A stretch of 64,000 nt of DNA, from NCBI RefSeq assembly GCF_030815085.1, contig NZ_JAUSWG010000013.1; one strand, given 5' to 3'. The DNA is from Paraclostridium ghonii (GTDB lineage: Bacteria > Bacillota > Clostridia > Peptostreptococcales > Peptostreptococcaceae). The notes under the pieces were generated by a model. The model did not search any database and was not told where the DNA came from. It saw nothing but the letters and a program-made list of their open reading frames with translations. Positions 41,749-50,321 of this stretch are shown here, piece by piece (within the stretch, counting starts at the first letter, position 1; each line of letters starts with the position of its first letter). The translations under genes and the position numbers were made by a program.

Positions 41749-42396
41749 ATGAATAATTTAGTAATAGCAGTAGATGGACCAGCAGGTGCAGGAAAAAGTA
41801 CAATAGCAAAAATAGTAGCAGATAAACTAGATATAAACTATATAGATACAGGTGCAATGTATAGAGCAATAACATATAAAATTCTTAAAAATAATATAGA
41901 TATAAATGATGAAAATGAAATAGTTAAAATTGCTAAAAATAGTGATATAGATTTTAAAGATAATAACATATACCTTGACGGTAAAATTTTAAAAGAAGAA
42001 ATAAGAACTCCAGAAGTTAGTCACAATGTATCTAATATAGCCCAAATAAAAGAGGTTAGACATTTAATGGTGGATGTACAAAGAGATATAGGTAATAGAA
42101 ATTCTGTTATATTAGATGGGAGAGATATAGGTTCATATGTTTTTCCTAATGCAGACTATAAATTTTTCTTAGTAGCTTCTCCACAAGAAAGAGGAGAAAG
42201 ACGATATAAAGAACTTATAAAAAAAGGATATAGAACTACTGTAGAAGAAGTTATTAACGATGTAATAAGAAGAGATGAAATAGATTCTAATAGAGAATTT
42301 GCACCTTTAGTTAAAGCTAACGATGCAATTGAGATTGATACAAGTGGAAAAAGTATAGAAAAAGTAGTTCAATCAGTTATAAATAAAATAAAGTAA
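41749..42396 (+). CDS. cmk: Cytidylate kinase
   Basis: The 215-residue kinase has the P-loop GPAGAGKS at 10-17, NMP-binding region DTGAMYRAITYK, the DGRDIGSYVFPNADYKFFL motif and the LID RRYKEL. It phosphorylates CMP/dCMP. ATG 41749 follows AGGAG at 8-base spacing and is preferred over GTG 41740. It stands in the common clostridial order aroH-cmk-plsC-ispH. Confidence 0.95.
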   Translation: MNNLVIAVDGPAGAGKSTIAKIVADKLDINYIDTGAMYRAITYKILKNNIDINDENEIVKIAKNSDIDFKDNNIYLDGKILKEEIRTPEVSHNVSNIAQIKEVRHLMVDVQRDIGNRNSVILDGRDIGSYVFPNADYKFFLVASPQERGERRYKELIKKGYRTTVEEVINDVIRRDEIDSNREFAPLVKANDAIEIDTSGKSIEKVVQSVINKIK

Positions 42397-42418
42397 GTTG
42401 AATTGAAGGGAGATTAAT

Positions 42419-43018
42419 GTGAAATTTTATAATTTTGTAACAGGAGTTTTAAAAGCATTCTCAAGTGTATTTTTTAAATTTAAGGTTGTAGGGATTGAAA
42501 ATATACCTCAAGAGGGTTCTATAATAATTGCAGCAAATCATAAATCAAATTTAGATCCAGTCTTTTTAGCTGCATGTATGCACAAAAATAGACCTATTAC
42601 GGCTGTTGCTAAAAAAGAATTGTTTAAAATAAAACCTTTAGGATATATATTAAATAAAATAAATGTTATACCTATAGATAGAGGGAATCCAACTGCATCT
42701 ACTATAAAGAGTATTTTGAAAGTTCTTAGAAATAATGGATGTATAGGAATGTTTCCTGAAGGTAGTAGAAGTAAGGATGTTGGTTTTTTAGAAGCTAAAG
42801 CAGGTCTTGGGATGTTTGCGGTAAAAGGAAAATCTTTAGTAGTACCTATGTCTATAATAAGTAACTATAGAATATTCAATAGAGTAACTATTTACATAGA
42901 TAAACCTATATCATTTGAAGACTACTATAAAGAAAAACTAACAAGTGATGATTATCAAAGATTATCTCAAAATGTATTAGAGGTAATAAAAGAAAACTAT
43001 TATAAGCATGCAAAATAG
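42419..43018 (+). CDS. plsC: 1-acyl-sn-glycerol-3-phosphate acyltransferase
   Basis: The 199-residue protein has the acyltransferase motifs NHKSNLD (HX4D, H41-D46), PIDRGN and FPEGSRSKD. It adds the second acyl chain in phosphatidic acid synthesis at the membrane. It starts with GTG 42419 behind GGGAGAT. Its place between cmk and ispH is conserved in clostridia. Confidence 0.92.
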   Translation: MKFYNFVTGVLKAFSSVFFKFKVVGIENIPQEGSIIIAANHKSNLDPVFLAACMHKNRPITAVAKKELFKIKPLGYILNKINVIPIDRGNPTASTIKSILKVLRNNGCIGMFPEGSRSKDVGFLEAKAGLGMFAVKGKSLVVPMSIISNYRIFNRVTIYIDKPISFEDYYKEKLTSDDYQRLSQNVLEVIKENYYKHAK

Positions 43019-43029
43019 GGGGATTGTGT

Positions 43030-43869
43030 ATGGAAGTCAAAATAGCTAAAAATGCAGGATTTTGCTTTGGAGTTAAAAGAGCTATGAAAATGGCTTGGGA
43101 TGAACTTCAAAAAAGTGAAGATGGAATATATGCTCTTGGCCCATTGATTCATAATAAGCAAGCAGTTTTAAAATATGAGGAAAATGGATTAAGGACTATT
43201 GACGAAGTAAGCGAAGTTCCTACATCAAATAGTATGATTATTAGAAGTCATGGAGTAGGAAAAGTTGTGTATGAAGAGTCTAAGGAAAAAGGACTTAACG
43301 TAATTGATACAACTTGTCCTTTTGTAAAAAAAATTCATGAAATCGCAAAAAAATACTATTCTAGAGGGTTTAGTATAATTGTTATAGGAGATTCTAAGCA
43401 CCCTGAGGTTATCGGAATAAATGGATGGTGTAATAATGAAGCTATTATAATAAAAACTTTAGAGGACTTAGAAAATATAAGTTTAGATAAAGATAAAAAG
43501 TATTGTGTAGTATCTCAGACTACAATCAATGTTGATTTATATAATAAAATATTAGAAGCTTTATCTAATAAGCTTGATAATGTAATATTTAATAATACAA
43601 TATGCTCTGCAACTAAAGTTAGACAAGAAGCAGCAAAAGAGATATCATCAGAAGTTGATATGATGGTAGTCGTTGGAGGGAAACATAGTTCTAATACTCA
43701 AAAGTTAGTTCAAATATGTAAGAAGTATGTACCTACATTAGCTATAGAAACTGTAGATGAATTAAATGCAGAGGACTTTAAGGGATTCAGTAAAGTTGGA
43801 TTAACAGCAGGAGCATCTACTCCTGATTGGATTATTAAAGATGTTGTAAATTATATTAAATCTTTATAG
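43030..43869 (+). CDS. ispH: 4-hydroxy-3-methylbut-2-enyl diphosphate reductase
   Basis: The 279-residue iron-sulfur enzyme has the three Cys ligands in NAGFCFGVKRAM (C12), DTTCPFVKKIH and NNTICSATKVRQ, and GDSKHPEVIG and GGKHSSNTQKL. It makes IPP and DMAPP in the last step of the MEP pathway. The protein ends without the ribosomal S1 domain that several clostridia have fused or adjacent to it. ATG 43030 follows AGGGGGATT. Confidence 0.95.
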   Translation: MEVKIAKNAGFCFGVKRAMKMAWDELQKSEDGIYALGPLIHNKQAVLKYEENGLRTIDEVSEVPTSNSMIIRSHGVGKVVYEESKEKGLNVIDTTCPFVKKIHEIAKKYYSRGFSIIVIGDSKHPEVIGINGWCNNEAIIIKTLEDLENISLDKDKKYCVVSQTTINVDLYNKILEALSNKLDNVIFNNTICSATKVRQEAAKEISSEVDMMVVVGGKHSSNTQKLVQICKKYVPTLAIETVDELNAEDFKGFSKVGLTAGASTPDWIIKDVVNYIKSL

Positions 43870-43990
43870 GCATAAAAAATTCGCTTTGCTCATATCGCCA
43901 ACGACCTTAAGAAAAACGGTCCGTTGCTCAAGTTTATGAGTTGGAAATTATATTTATCTACAGTTCAGGATTAAATATAATTTCCTAAGG
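43870..43990. repeat. Non-coding GC-richer segment with 14-bp inverted repeat after ispH
   Basis: About 120 bases without gene begin ATTCGCTTTGCTCATATCGC and hold AACGGTCCGTT. GGAAATTATATTTA (43943-43956) is exactly inverted at 43972-43985. The first half is markedly less AT-rich than its surroundings, which suggests an interspersed or relict element. Confidence 0.5.
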
Positions 43991-43993
43991 ATT

Positions 43994-44022
43994 AAAAAAG
44001 GATATAGAATATATCCTTTTTT
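43994..44022. terminator. Bidirectional terminator
   Basis: AAAAAGGATATA and TATATCCTTTTT pair (43995-44006, 44010-44021); it serves ispH and the convergent aminopeptidase gene. Confidence 0.8.
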
Positions 44023-45248
44023 TATGCCCAATTTCCATTTTTAAATATTTGTATTTCTTTTCCATCTTTAGTTATACCAATTATATTCATATCACTAGAA
44101 CCTATCATGAAATCTTCATGAGTTATACTATCATTTATACCGTATTTATCCATTTCATCTTTAGAAATTTCACTACCATTTTTCATACTTGTTTTATATG
44201 CAGACCCTAAAGCAAGGTGACAAGATGCATTCTCATCATATAAAGTAGTATAGTAAACTATTCCAGTATTAGAAATAGGTGAGTTATCCTCAACTAATGC
44301 AACTTCACCTAAATAACAAGATCCATTATCTAGTTCTAATAAAGATTTCAATGATTCATAACCTATTTCTGCATTATAATCTACAACTTTTCCGTCTTTG
44401 AAAGTTAATGTAAAGTTATCTATTATAGTTCCGTTGTATATAAATGGTTTAGTGTTTGAAACAATACCATTTACTTTAAATTTGTGGGGTAGGGTATATA
44501 CTTCTTCTGTTGGGATATTTGCTGTAAATTCTATATTGTCTGGATCTACACTAGCACCTCCAGCCCATAGATGCCCTTCAGGTAACTCCATATGTAAATC
44601 CGTTTTATCAGATTTAAAGTGTAGAGATTTAAATTTATTTTCATTTAAGAATTTAACCTTTTCATAAAGTTTAGAATTATGATTTTTCCAAGCTATGATA
44701 GGATCATCTGTATCTATTCTAGTACATTTAAATATGTAATCCCATAATTTATTTACTGCCAAATCTTTATCTATATCAGGGAACACTTTAGATGCCCATT
44801 CTTTACTAGGAGCTGATACTATAGTCCATCTTATTTTATCTGATATAATAGCATCTCTCCATAAAGGAATAGCGTTATTATAAGCTTTACTAGATTTTTG
44901 CATTCTTATAGGATCTACATCTTTAAATATGGTAGGATTAGAAGAACCTATATTTATAATACATGCTCCTTTTTCTAATAATGAATTATATTTTTCTACT
45001 TTCCATTTAGGAAATTCTTCAAAAACATCTTCTGGAGCTTTAAGATATCTTATTAAAGAACTTTCTTCATCGTTCCATTCAATCTCAACATCTCTAGCAC
45101 CTAAATTATAAGCTGCATCTACTATTTCTCTAGCAAAATCTTTACAAGATATAGGTGCTCTTAGAAGGAGTGTTTGTCCTTTTTGTAAATTTACTCCTAC
45201 TTGTACAGCTAAATGAGCATATTTTTTTAATTTAATTTCAAATTCCAT
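44022..45248 (-). CDS. M29 family aminopeptidase (AmpS/AmpT-like)
   Basis: The 408-residue protein has the M29 metallo-aminopeptidase features: VGVNLQKGQTLLLRAPI near the start, HLWAGGASVDPDNIEFTANI with the first metal Glu region, and LGEVALVEDNSPISNTGIVY, CHLALGSAY and NDSITHEDFMIGS toward the end. It releases N-terminal residues from peptides in the cytosol. ATG 45248 follows GGAGGTTATT; the TTG 12 bases upstream lies in that site. Stand-alone gene. Confidence 0.92.
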   Translation of the reverse strand: MEFEIKLKKYAHLAVQVGVNLQKGQTLLLRAPISCKDFAREIVDAAYNLGARDVEIEWNDEESSLIRYLKAPEDVFEEFPKWKVEKYNSLLEKGACIINIGSSNPTIFKDVDPIRMQKSSKAYNNAIPLWRDAIISDKIRWTIVSAPSKEWASKVFPDIDKDLAVNKLWDYIFKCTRIDTDDPIIAWKNHNSKLYEKVKFLNENKFKSLHFKSDKTDLHMELPEGHLWAGGASVDPDNIEFTANIPTEEVYTLPHKFKVNGIVSNTKPFIYNGTIIDNFTLTFKDGKVVDYNAEIGYESLKSLLELDNGSCYLGEVALVEDNSPISNTGIVYYTTLYDENASCHLALGSAYKTSMKNGSEISKDEMDKYGINDSITHEDFMIGSSDMNIIGITKDGKEIQIFKNGNWA

Positions 45249-45640
45249 AATAACCTCCAATAATATATACTTGTTAATTAAATTATATAATAATAAAGCA
45301 TGATTAAGTTGTAAAAAAATAAATTTTAATAAATTTAGTTTACATAATTATATTATTTTAAACAAATAAGTTGTATTTTTTATAAAATCTCATAAAACCT
45401 ATTTAAACACAATTTACGTCTATATTTTATATTTTTAGATTAATTATATAGGGATATAACTTAAAAAGCTTTAAAAAGCAAATTATAAAGTATAATTTAA
45501 GTTTAATTTACATAGAACAAACGTTCTGGAAGGCTTAAACTAGCACTTCTATATTATATTTAAAGTATAAAGAGTTTATATTAATGAATTATTTTTGATT
45601 ATATACATAATATATTTATAATAGATTTGGAGTGAAATAA
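45249..45640. other. AT-rich intergenic region with a LexA-like box
   Basis: The 392 bases have no gene. They hold the divergent promoters of the aminopeptidase and corA genes. GAACAAACGTTC (45515-45526) matches GAAC-N4-GTTC, the Gram-positive LexA-box form, 115 bases upstream of the corA start. Confidence 0.4.
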
Positions 45641-46597
45641 ATGAATATACTTAATTTAAATACACATACACATTTAAATCAATTTAAAGATGATTTTTAT
45701 AATAGTAATGAATGTTACTTGATACTATCAACCCCTTATGAACTAAATAAAATACAACATATTTTAGATATAGATGAAATAACATTTAAAGATTGCTTGA
45801 GCTTTGACGATAGTATAAGGCTAGACTTATTTGATAACTATGATTTCTTAAGTTTAAATATATTTGAGCTTATAAACAATAAAGCCGTTATAAGTGAGAT
45901 AAATATTTATTTAGCAGATAACTATATACTTATTGTAAGCGATAAAGATACTTTCCTGTATAAGTATATTTTGAAAATGATGAAAGAAAGTTTTAAAGTT
46001 GATGACAATCCTGTTGTAGCGTTATTTAAAATAAATTATTTGATTTTTAAAGAAATAATAGTTAATAGCTTTGAAAGTTTAGAAAAACTAGAAGATATGA
46101 TATTAGAACTAGAAGATAAAATGCTCGAGGGAGTTAAAGATAAATATTTTCATGAAATTAGTGATATTAGAAATTTAACAAGAACAGTAGTTAAGAACAC
46201 AAGACCTTTACTTTATATAGGTGACAGGATTTTAAAAGAGAATATAAGATATTTAACATATTCAGATATAAAAAAACATAATCTTGAAAATTTACAAAGT
46301 ATAGATTTTGGAATAGATAAATTATATAACTTTGCAATTTCAACTAGAGAGTTAGCAGATAAGCTATTAGATATATATTCTTCTCAAGTTACTGAAAAAA
46401 CTAATAATTTAATAACTAAATTAACATTACTTACAGCGATCTCAGCTCCATTAACTATAATAACAGGAGTGTATGGTATGAACTTTACCTTTATGCCTTT
46501 TCTTGAGTGGCGTTTTGGATACTACTTTACAATAGGATTAATGTTTTTAGTAATGGGGGTAGGAATAATAATCTTTAAATCTAAAAAAATGCTTTAG
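45641..46597 (+). CDS. CorA-family divalent cation transporter
   Basis: The 318-residue protein has the CorA plan: a large N-terminal cytosolic domain, a long helical region at about 145-255, and two C-terminal membrane segments (about 258-280 and 292-312) with the pore motif GVYGMNF. It transports Mg2+ or a related metal. The first ~20 residues are unusually short in beta structure. ATG 45641 follows TGGAGTGAAA. Confidence 0.9.
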   Translation: MNILNLNTHTHLNQFKDDFYNSNECYLILSTPYELNKIQHILDIDEITFKDCLSFDDSIRLDLFDNYDFLSLNIFELINNKAVISEINIYLADNYILIVSDKDTFLYKYILKMMKESFKVDDNPVVALFKINYLIFKEIIVNSFESLEKLEDMILELEDKMLEGVKDKYFHEISDIRNLTRTVVKNTRPLLYIGDRILKENIRYLTYSDIKKHNLENLQSIDFGIDKLYNFAISTRELADKLLDIYSSQVTEKTNNLITKLTLLTAISAPLTIITGVYGMNFTFMPFLEWRFGYYFTIGLMFLVMGVGIIIFKSKKML

Positions 46598-46732
46598 TAC
46601 TGTAATTAAGTTTACATAATTTTATTATATTAAACTTAATTGCTGTAATTTACACTATAAATAATACTTATTGATTTATTTAGATTTTAAAAGATATTGC
46701 TGTTAATTTGATATAAATATATAAATACATTA

Positions 46733-46776
46733 AAAACGACCCTTTAAAATGCAATTTAAAAGGTCGTCTTTTTGAT
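46733..46776. terminator. Terminator of the integrase gene
   Basis: ACGACC(C)TTTAAA and TTTAAAAGGTCGT pair with one mismatch; T-run on one side and A-run on the other, between corA and the minus-strand integrase. Confidence 0.75.
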
Positions 46777-46779
46777 GAT

Positions 46780-47895
46780 TTATCCTAAATCAAATAAAGC
46801 TTCTGAAATTTTATCACTAGCTTCTTTATCCATTTCCTTAAGCACATGAGAATAGATATTTAGTGTTGTATTAATATTTGAATGGCCAACTCTTTCTGAT
46901 ATTACTCTTATAGGCACTTTTGAATTTATCAAAAGTGTAACATGAGAATGACGCAAATCATGGAACCTTATATGATCTAAGTTATGTTCTTTTAAAAATC
47001 TATTAAACTTTTTACTTATCACATCTTGTGCTATAGGGTTTTCATTTTTATCAAAAAATAATAAGTTGTTTTTATTTTTTATTTTACCTTGAAGCTTTAA
47101 TTCGATTTGTTCTTTTTTAAAAGATTTTAGCTTGTTTAGAAGCTCAGTTGGAGCAGAAATAGTCCTTACAGAACTTTCTGTTTTAGGATCTTTTAGTATA
47201 ACTTCCCCATTGTTTCTTACAGTTATCTTATCTACTGTAACAGAGTTATTATTAAAATCTATGTTATTCCATGTAAGCCCTAGAATTTCTGATATTCTCA
47301 ATCCTAATCCACTAGCTATAAATATAGGCAATTCTAAAGAAGTTCCTGTACATTTTTGTAGTAGTTTTTGCATATTTTTTTTATCATATATATTATTTTT
47401 AAACTTTTTAACTTTAGGAACCTCTACATATTCTACTATGTTTTCTCTTATTAAATTTAATCTATAGGCTTTTTTTATAGATAGTTTTAAAATGTTTATA
47501 TGTATTTTTAATGTCTGTGGACTTAAAATTCCAACTAAATCGTCTATGTAATTTTGAATATGTATTGGTTTTAGATCCTGTATTTTATACTTTCCTAGCA
47601 TAGGAATTATATATTTATTGCATATTCTAAGATAACAATTATAAGTAGTTATTGATAAATTTACCTTATATTTTTCTAAAAAATCTTTTAAAAATATATC
47701 AAATGTCATGGCGCTTGGGAGTAGTAATTCTTCATTATATATACTGTCTTTTATCTCTGTTAACTTCTTTGATGCCTCTCTTTTTTTATCGTATGATCCC
47801 ATATTTTTTTGAATTTTTTTATTAGTTTCAGGGTCTTTATATTCTAAATAAACTATGTAGTTTTTACTTCTTTTTCTTATAAATACAAAACTCAT
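46780..47895 (-). CDS. Tyrosine recombinase / integrase
   Basis: From ATG 47895 (GGAGGATAAAA on the minus strand) the 371-residue protein has an arm-binding N-terminal domain (RKRSKNYIVYLEYKDPET), a core-binding SAM-like domain and a catalytic domain with the full R-H-R-H-Y set: GLGLRISEILGLTW, HDLRHSHVTLL, GHSNINTTLNIYSH. It resembles phage/ICE integrases of the Tn916/phage type. No other mobile genes adjoin it, so it may be the last trace of an element or a domesticated recombinase. Confidence 0.9.
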   Translation of the reverse strand: MSFVFIRKRSKNYIVYLEYKDPETNKKIQKNMGSYDKKREASKKLTEIKDSIYNEELLLPSAMTFDIFLKDFLEKYKVNLSITTYNCYLRICNKYIIPMLGKYKIQDLKPIHIQNYIDDLVGILSPQTLKIHINILKLSIKKAYRLNLIRENIVEYVEVPKVKKFKNNIYDKKNMQKLLQKCTGTSLELPIFIASGLGLRISEILGLTWNNIDFNNNSVTVDKITVRNNGEVILKDPKTESSVRTISAPTELLNKLKSFKKEQIELKLQGKIKNKNNLLFFDKNENPIAQDVISKKFNRFLKEHNLDHIRFHDLRHSHVTLLINSKVPIRVISERVGHSNINTTLNIYSHVLKEMDKEASDKISEALFDLG

Positions 47896-48165
47896 TTTTA
47901 TCCTCCAATAAGATACGTTATAGTATATATTGTAACATAAAAACAAAATAAAAAACATTTAAATATCTGACATAAAACTGACATAATTGATTAATAAACC
48001 TCTAAAAATATTGAAAATACTGTTTTTTCATTTTTTGACATAAAACTATATATTTTATGTCTATATTTTCTTAATATGTAGTTTTATATCAAAAAATAAA
48101 TATTTAAAAAATTATATTTAGCAAAATAGACCATAATAAAACATTATTAAAAACTAAGCCTAAGG
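47896..48165. repeat. Integrase upstream region with GACATAA repeats and inverted repeats
   Basis: GACATAAAA (48037-48045) is inverted at 48053-48061; ATAAAACTA and TAGTTTTAT form an overlapping inverted repeat; further GACATAA copies lie near 47968-47985. Such clustered repeats beside an integrase are typical of arm sites or attP. There is no gene in this stretch. Confidence 0.5.
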
Positions 48166-48167
48166 AT

Positions 48168-48200
48168 AAAAATAGGCAAGAAGTATCTCGCCTATTTTTA
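48168..48200 (-). terminator. Terminator of the DUF1540 gene
   Basis: AAAAATAGGC and GCCTATTTTT (48168-48177, 48190-48199) pair around a 12-base loop. Confidence 0.75.
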
Positions 48201-48201
48201 T

Positions 48202-48507
48202 TTATTTAGATATGAAGCTACAACAATTAGTCTGCTTAAAATTTTTAGCATTATTACCTGATACAAAAATATTATAGCAACTGCATTCTAATTTTTTATT
48301 ATGAATACAATCAACCGCATTACAAACTATATGCTCACATTCACTTTGTATATCACTTTTAATGTTTTTATGTACACTTATAAATGAGATACAATGAACA
48401 TCTTTTAAATTATTAGGTTGAGGACCATCTACTTTTATCGACCCACTGTGGCAATTTCCGTTTATATTATAGCAACATGTAATAGCACTACAGTTTATTT
48501 TTGACAT
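48202..48507 (-). CDS. Tandem DUF1540 cysteine-rich protein
   Basis: The 101-residue protein consists of two DUF1540 repeats, each with the spaced Cys pattern: INCSAITCCYNINGNCHSGS with CISF, and HIVCNAVDCIHNKKLECSCY with CCSF. Twelve or so Cys suggest metal binding. Single-domain forms are common in spore-forming clostridia; their function is unknown. ATG 48507 follows AAGGAGTGAT. Confidence 0.8.
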   Translation of the reverse strand: MSKINCSAITCCYNINGNCHSGSIKVDGPQPNNLKDVHCISFISVHKNIKSDIQSECEHIVCNAVDCIHNKKLECSCYNIFVSGNNAKNFKQTNCCSFISK

Positions 48508-48672
48508 AATAATATCACTCCTTATAAAATTTAATGTTTATTAGTAGTATGTACAAAAATCAATAAAAAATTGATAAAAATAAGTACTATTTTAAAGATA
48601 GATATTTAGTGTCATGTACCAATAAATAACCATATATTATATTGTGACTAATATATAAAGGAATGATAGACA

Positions 48673-49767
48673 TTGGAAAAGAATACTCAACATTCATATA
48701 TAAGCAATAGCCTCAAGCTAGCTTTAGCAAGACAATTTAATTTGCATATTTCAAAAGTAACAAAAGAGTTTATAAAAACATTAACAGAAATTGACTTATC
48801 AGGAAATAACATTAAAGATATAAGGGGGATAGAGTTTGCAACAAATGCAACATATATAAACTTAAATAAAAATAATATTCATGATGCTTCTTGTTTATCT
48901 AAACTTAATAATTTAGAGGAGTTAGAATTAAATGAAAATAAGATAGAAGATATAAGTTTTATAAAAAATTTAAAAAAACTTAAAAGAGTAGGATTAGAGA
49001 GTAATAATATAAAGTCTATACCCGTTCTTAGTAATGCAGAACTAAGAACTATTAATTTAGATAATAATAGAATATCAAATTTATCTGAATTCAATAAGTC
49101 TAATTTTAAAAATACTACAGTTTTAGCTACAGATCAATGTATAATACTTGATCCTATCGAGATTGATTCAGAAAAGTCCGTGTTCTTTTCATCTAATATC
49201 ACCTGGAATAAAGATACAATAGTATTTTTAGACAATATACAAGTTAGTGGTGAATATGATAGCATGTACACAAATGAAAGACCTTCTATGTTGTATTCTA
49301 TATCAGAAGTAGTTATAAACAACTTAAAATCTAATTGTATATTGAAATCAGATTTCTATAAAGAAGATACTACTAATGTCACTAAAATTTTAAGTGGGAC
49401 ACTTATACAGCCTATTTATTTAAAATTAAAATACTCTCAAGAGGATACAAGTAATACAGATTTTAATACATCCAAAGTTTATGGATGTATAAAGTCAGAA
49501 GAAGAATTGATAAATTTAAAAGGAAACGAGATTTCCCCATTTATAGATAAAATTGTTACGCTTATAAATGAATATGGAAATAAAGTTTATTCTACTGTTG
49601 ATATTAACGGAGAATATTCATTTGATAATGTTCAAGTTGGAAAATACACTATACTGTTTCCAGTTTTATCAGACTATATATATACTTCCCCTAGTGTATT
49701 TGTATTGAATATAAATAATAAGGGTAGCTTTATTATAAACTCATCAGCTAAATATATGAAACATTAG
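48673..49767 (+). CDS. Leucine-rich-repeat protein with C-terminal Cna-B-like domain, no signal peptide
   Basis: The 364-residue protein has five or six internalin-type repeats of about 22 residues at 33-145 (LTEIDLSGNNIKDIRGIEF, LNNLEELELNENKIEDISF, LRTINLDNNRISNLSEF). A linker region follows, and residues about 265-350 look like a Cna-B or carboxypeptidase-regulatory beta sandwich (GNKVYSTVDINGEYSFDNVQ, VGKYTILFP). There is no signal peptide, membrane span or LPxTG. It starts at TTG 48673. Partner and role are unknown. Confidence 0.6.
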   Translation: MEKNTQHSYISNSLKLALARQFNLHISKVTKEFIKTLTEIDLSGNNIKDIRGIEFATNATYINLNKNNIHDASCLSKLNNLEELELNENKIEDISFIKNLKKLKRVGLESNNIKSIPVLSNAELRTINLDNNRISNLSEFNKSNFKNTTVLATDQCIILDPIEIDSEKSVFFSSNITWNKDTIVFLDNIQVSGEYDSMYTNERPSMLYSISEVVINNLKSNCILKSDFYKEDTTNVTKILSGTLIQPIYLKLKYSQEDTSNTDFNTSKVYGCIKSEEELINLKGNEISPFIDKIVTLINEYGNKVYSTVDINGEYSFDNVQVGKYTILFPVLSDYIYTSPSVFVLNINNKGSFIINSSAKYMKH

Positions 49768-49793
49768 AGTAGTATTAATTTACTACTCTTTTG
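49766..49793 (+). terminator. Intrinsic terminator
   Basis: AGAGTAGTA and TACTACTCT (49766-49774, 49781-49789) with loop TTAATT, then TT. Confidence 0.8.
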
Positions 49794-49844
49794 TAATTTT
49801 TGTAAAAAAATCTTCATAATTTCTTAAAATTTCAATAAAAAAGT

Positions 49845-49872
49845 TTGATTATATACTCTATATGGGTATAAT
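49845..49872 (+). promoter_or_regulatory. Promoter of the selenoprotein gene
   Basis: TTGATT (49845-49850), 16 bases, TATAAT (49867-49872). Confidence 0.6.
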
Positions 49873-49932
49873 ATATATATAAATTTATTTTTAGATGAGT
49901 TTATGCAATAAAATAGAAAGGATGTATTATAT

Positions 49933-50250
49933 ATGAAAGTTAAAGTTGTAGATACAGCTGTAAAAACATTAAAAGATATTTTATCTGATAGCCAAGATAA
50001 ACCTAAAAATATAAGAGTTTATTTCGCAGGTGTAGGATGAGGTGGTCCATCATTTGGACTTGCTCTGGATGAGCAAAATGGAGATGACCTAAACTATGAA
50101 GTAGAAGGTTTAAACTTTATAATGAGCAAAGAGGATTATAATAACTATGGAGATATAGTTATACAAGATACTGGTTATGGATTTAAAGTTGCACCAGAAA
50201 ATCAAGCTGATGGTGGATGTGGCGGAGGATGTTCTGGCTGCGGACATTAA
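49933..50250 (+). CDS. HesB/IscA-like selenoprotein (in-frame TGA = Sec36)
   Basis: ATG 49933 (AGAAAGGATG upstream) opens a frame that is interrupted only by TGA 50038-50040 and ends at TAA 50248. With Sec at the TGA the 105-residue product reads RVYFAGVGU-GGPSFGLALDEQ, then GLNFIMSKEDYNNYGDI and a Cys-rich end GGCGGGCSGCGH. HesB/IscA-like proteins have Cys at this position; Sec forms occur in Clostridia. Coding character continues unchanged after the TGA. A short GTCC-ATCATTT-GGAC stem just after the TGA could be part of a bacterial SECIS. sel genes are not in the window. The role in Fe-S or redox chemistry is inferred. Confidence 0.88.
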
Positions 50251-50261
50251 TACAATTAGCT

Positions 50262-50292
50262 AAAGAGTATTGGGATTCCAATGCTCTTTAAT
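50262..50292 (+). terminator. Intrinsic terminator
   Basis: AAAGAGTATTGG and CCAATGCTCTTT (50262-50273, 50278-50289) pair with one mismatch, then AATTTT. Confidence 0.75.
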
Positions 50293-50321
50293 TTTGAAAA
50301 AAATAAAAATAGGAGTAAACC

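Noticed and set aside
42396..43869. Fusion of ispH with ribosomal protein S1
   Set aside because: The ispH frame ends normally at 43869 and no S1 repeats follow.
46600..48200. tRNA gene as attachment site beside the integrase
   Set aside because: I found no cloverleaf or conserved T-loop sequence near the integrase.
49933..50250. Reading the HesB-like gene as two broken genes (pseudogene)
   Set aside because: Only a single TGA interrupts it, at the known Cys/Sec position, with no frameshift and uniform coding character on both sides.
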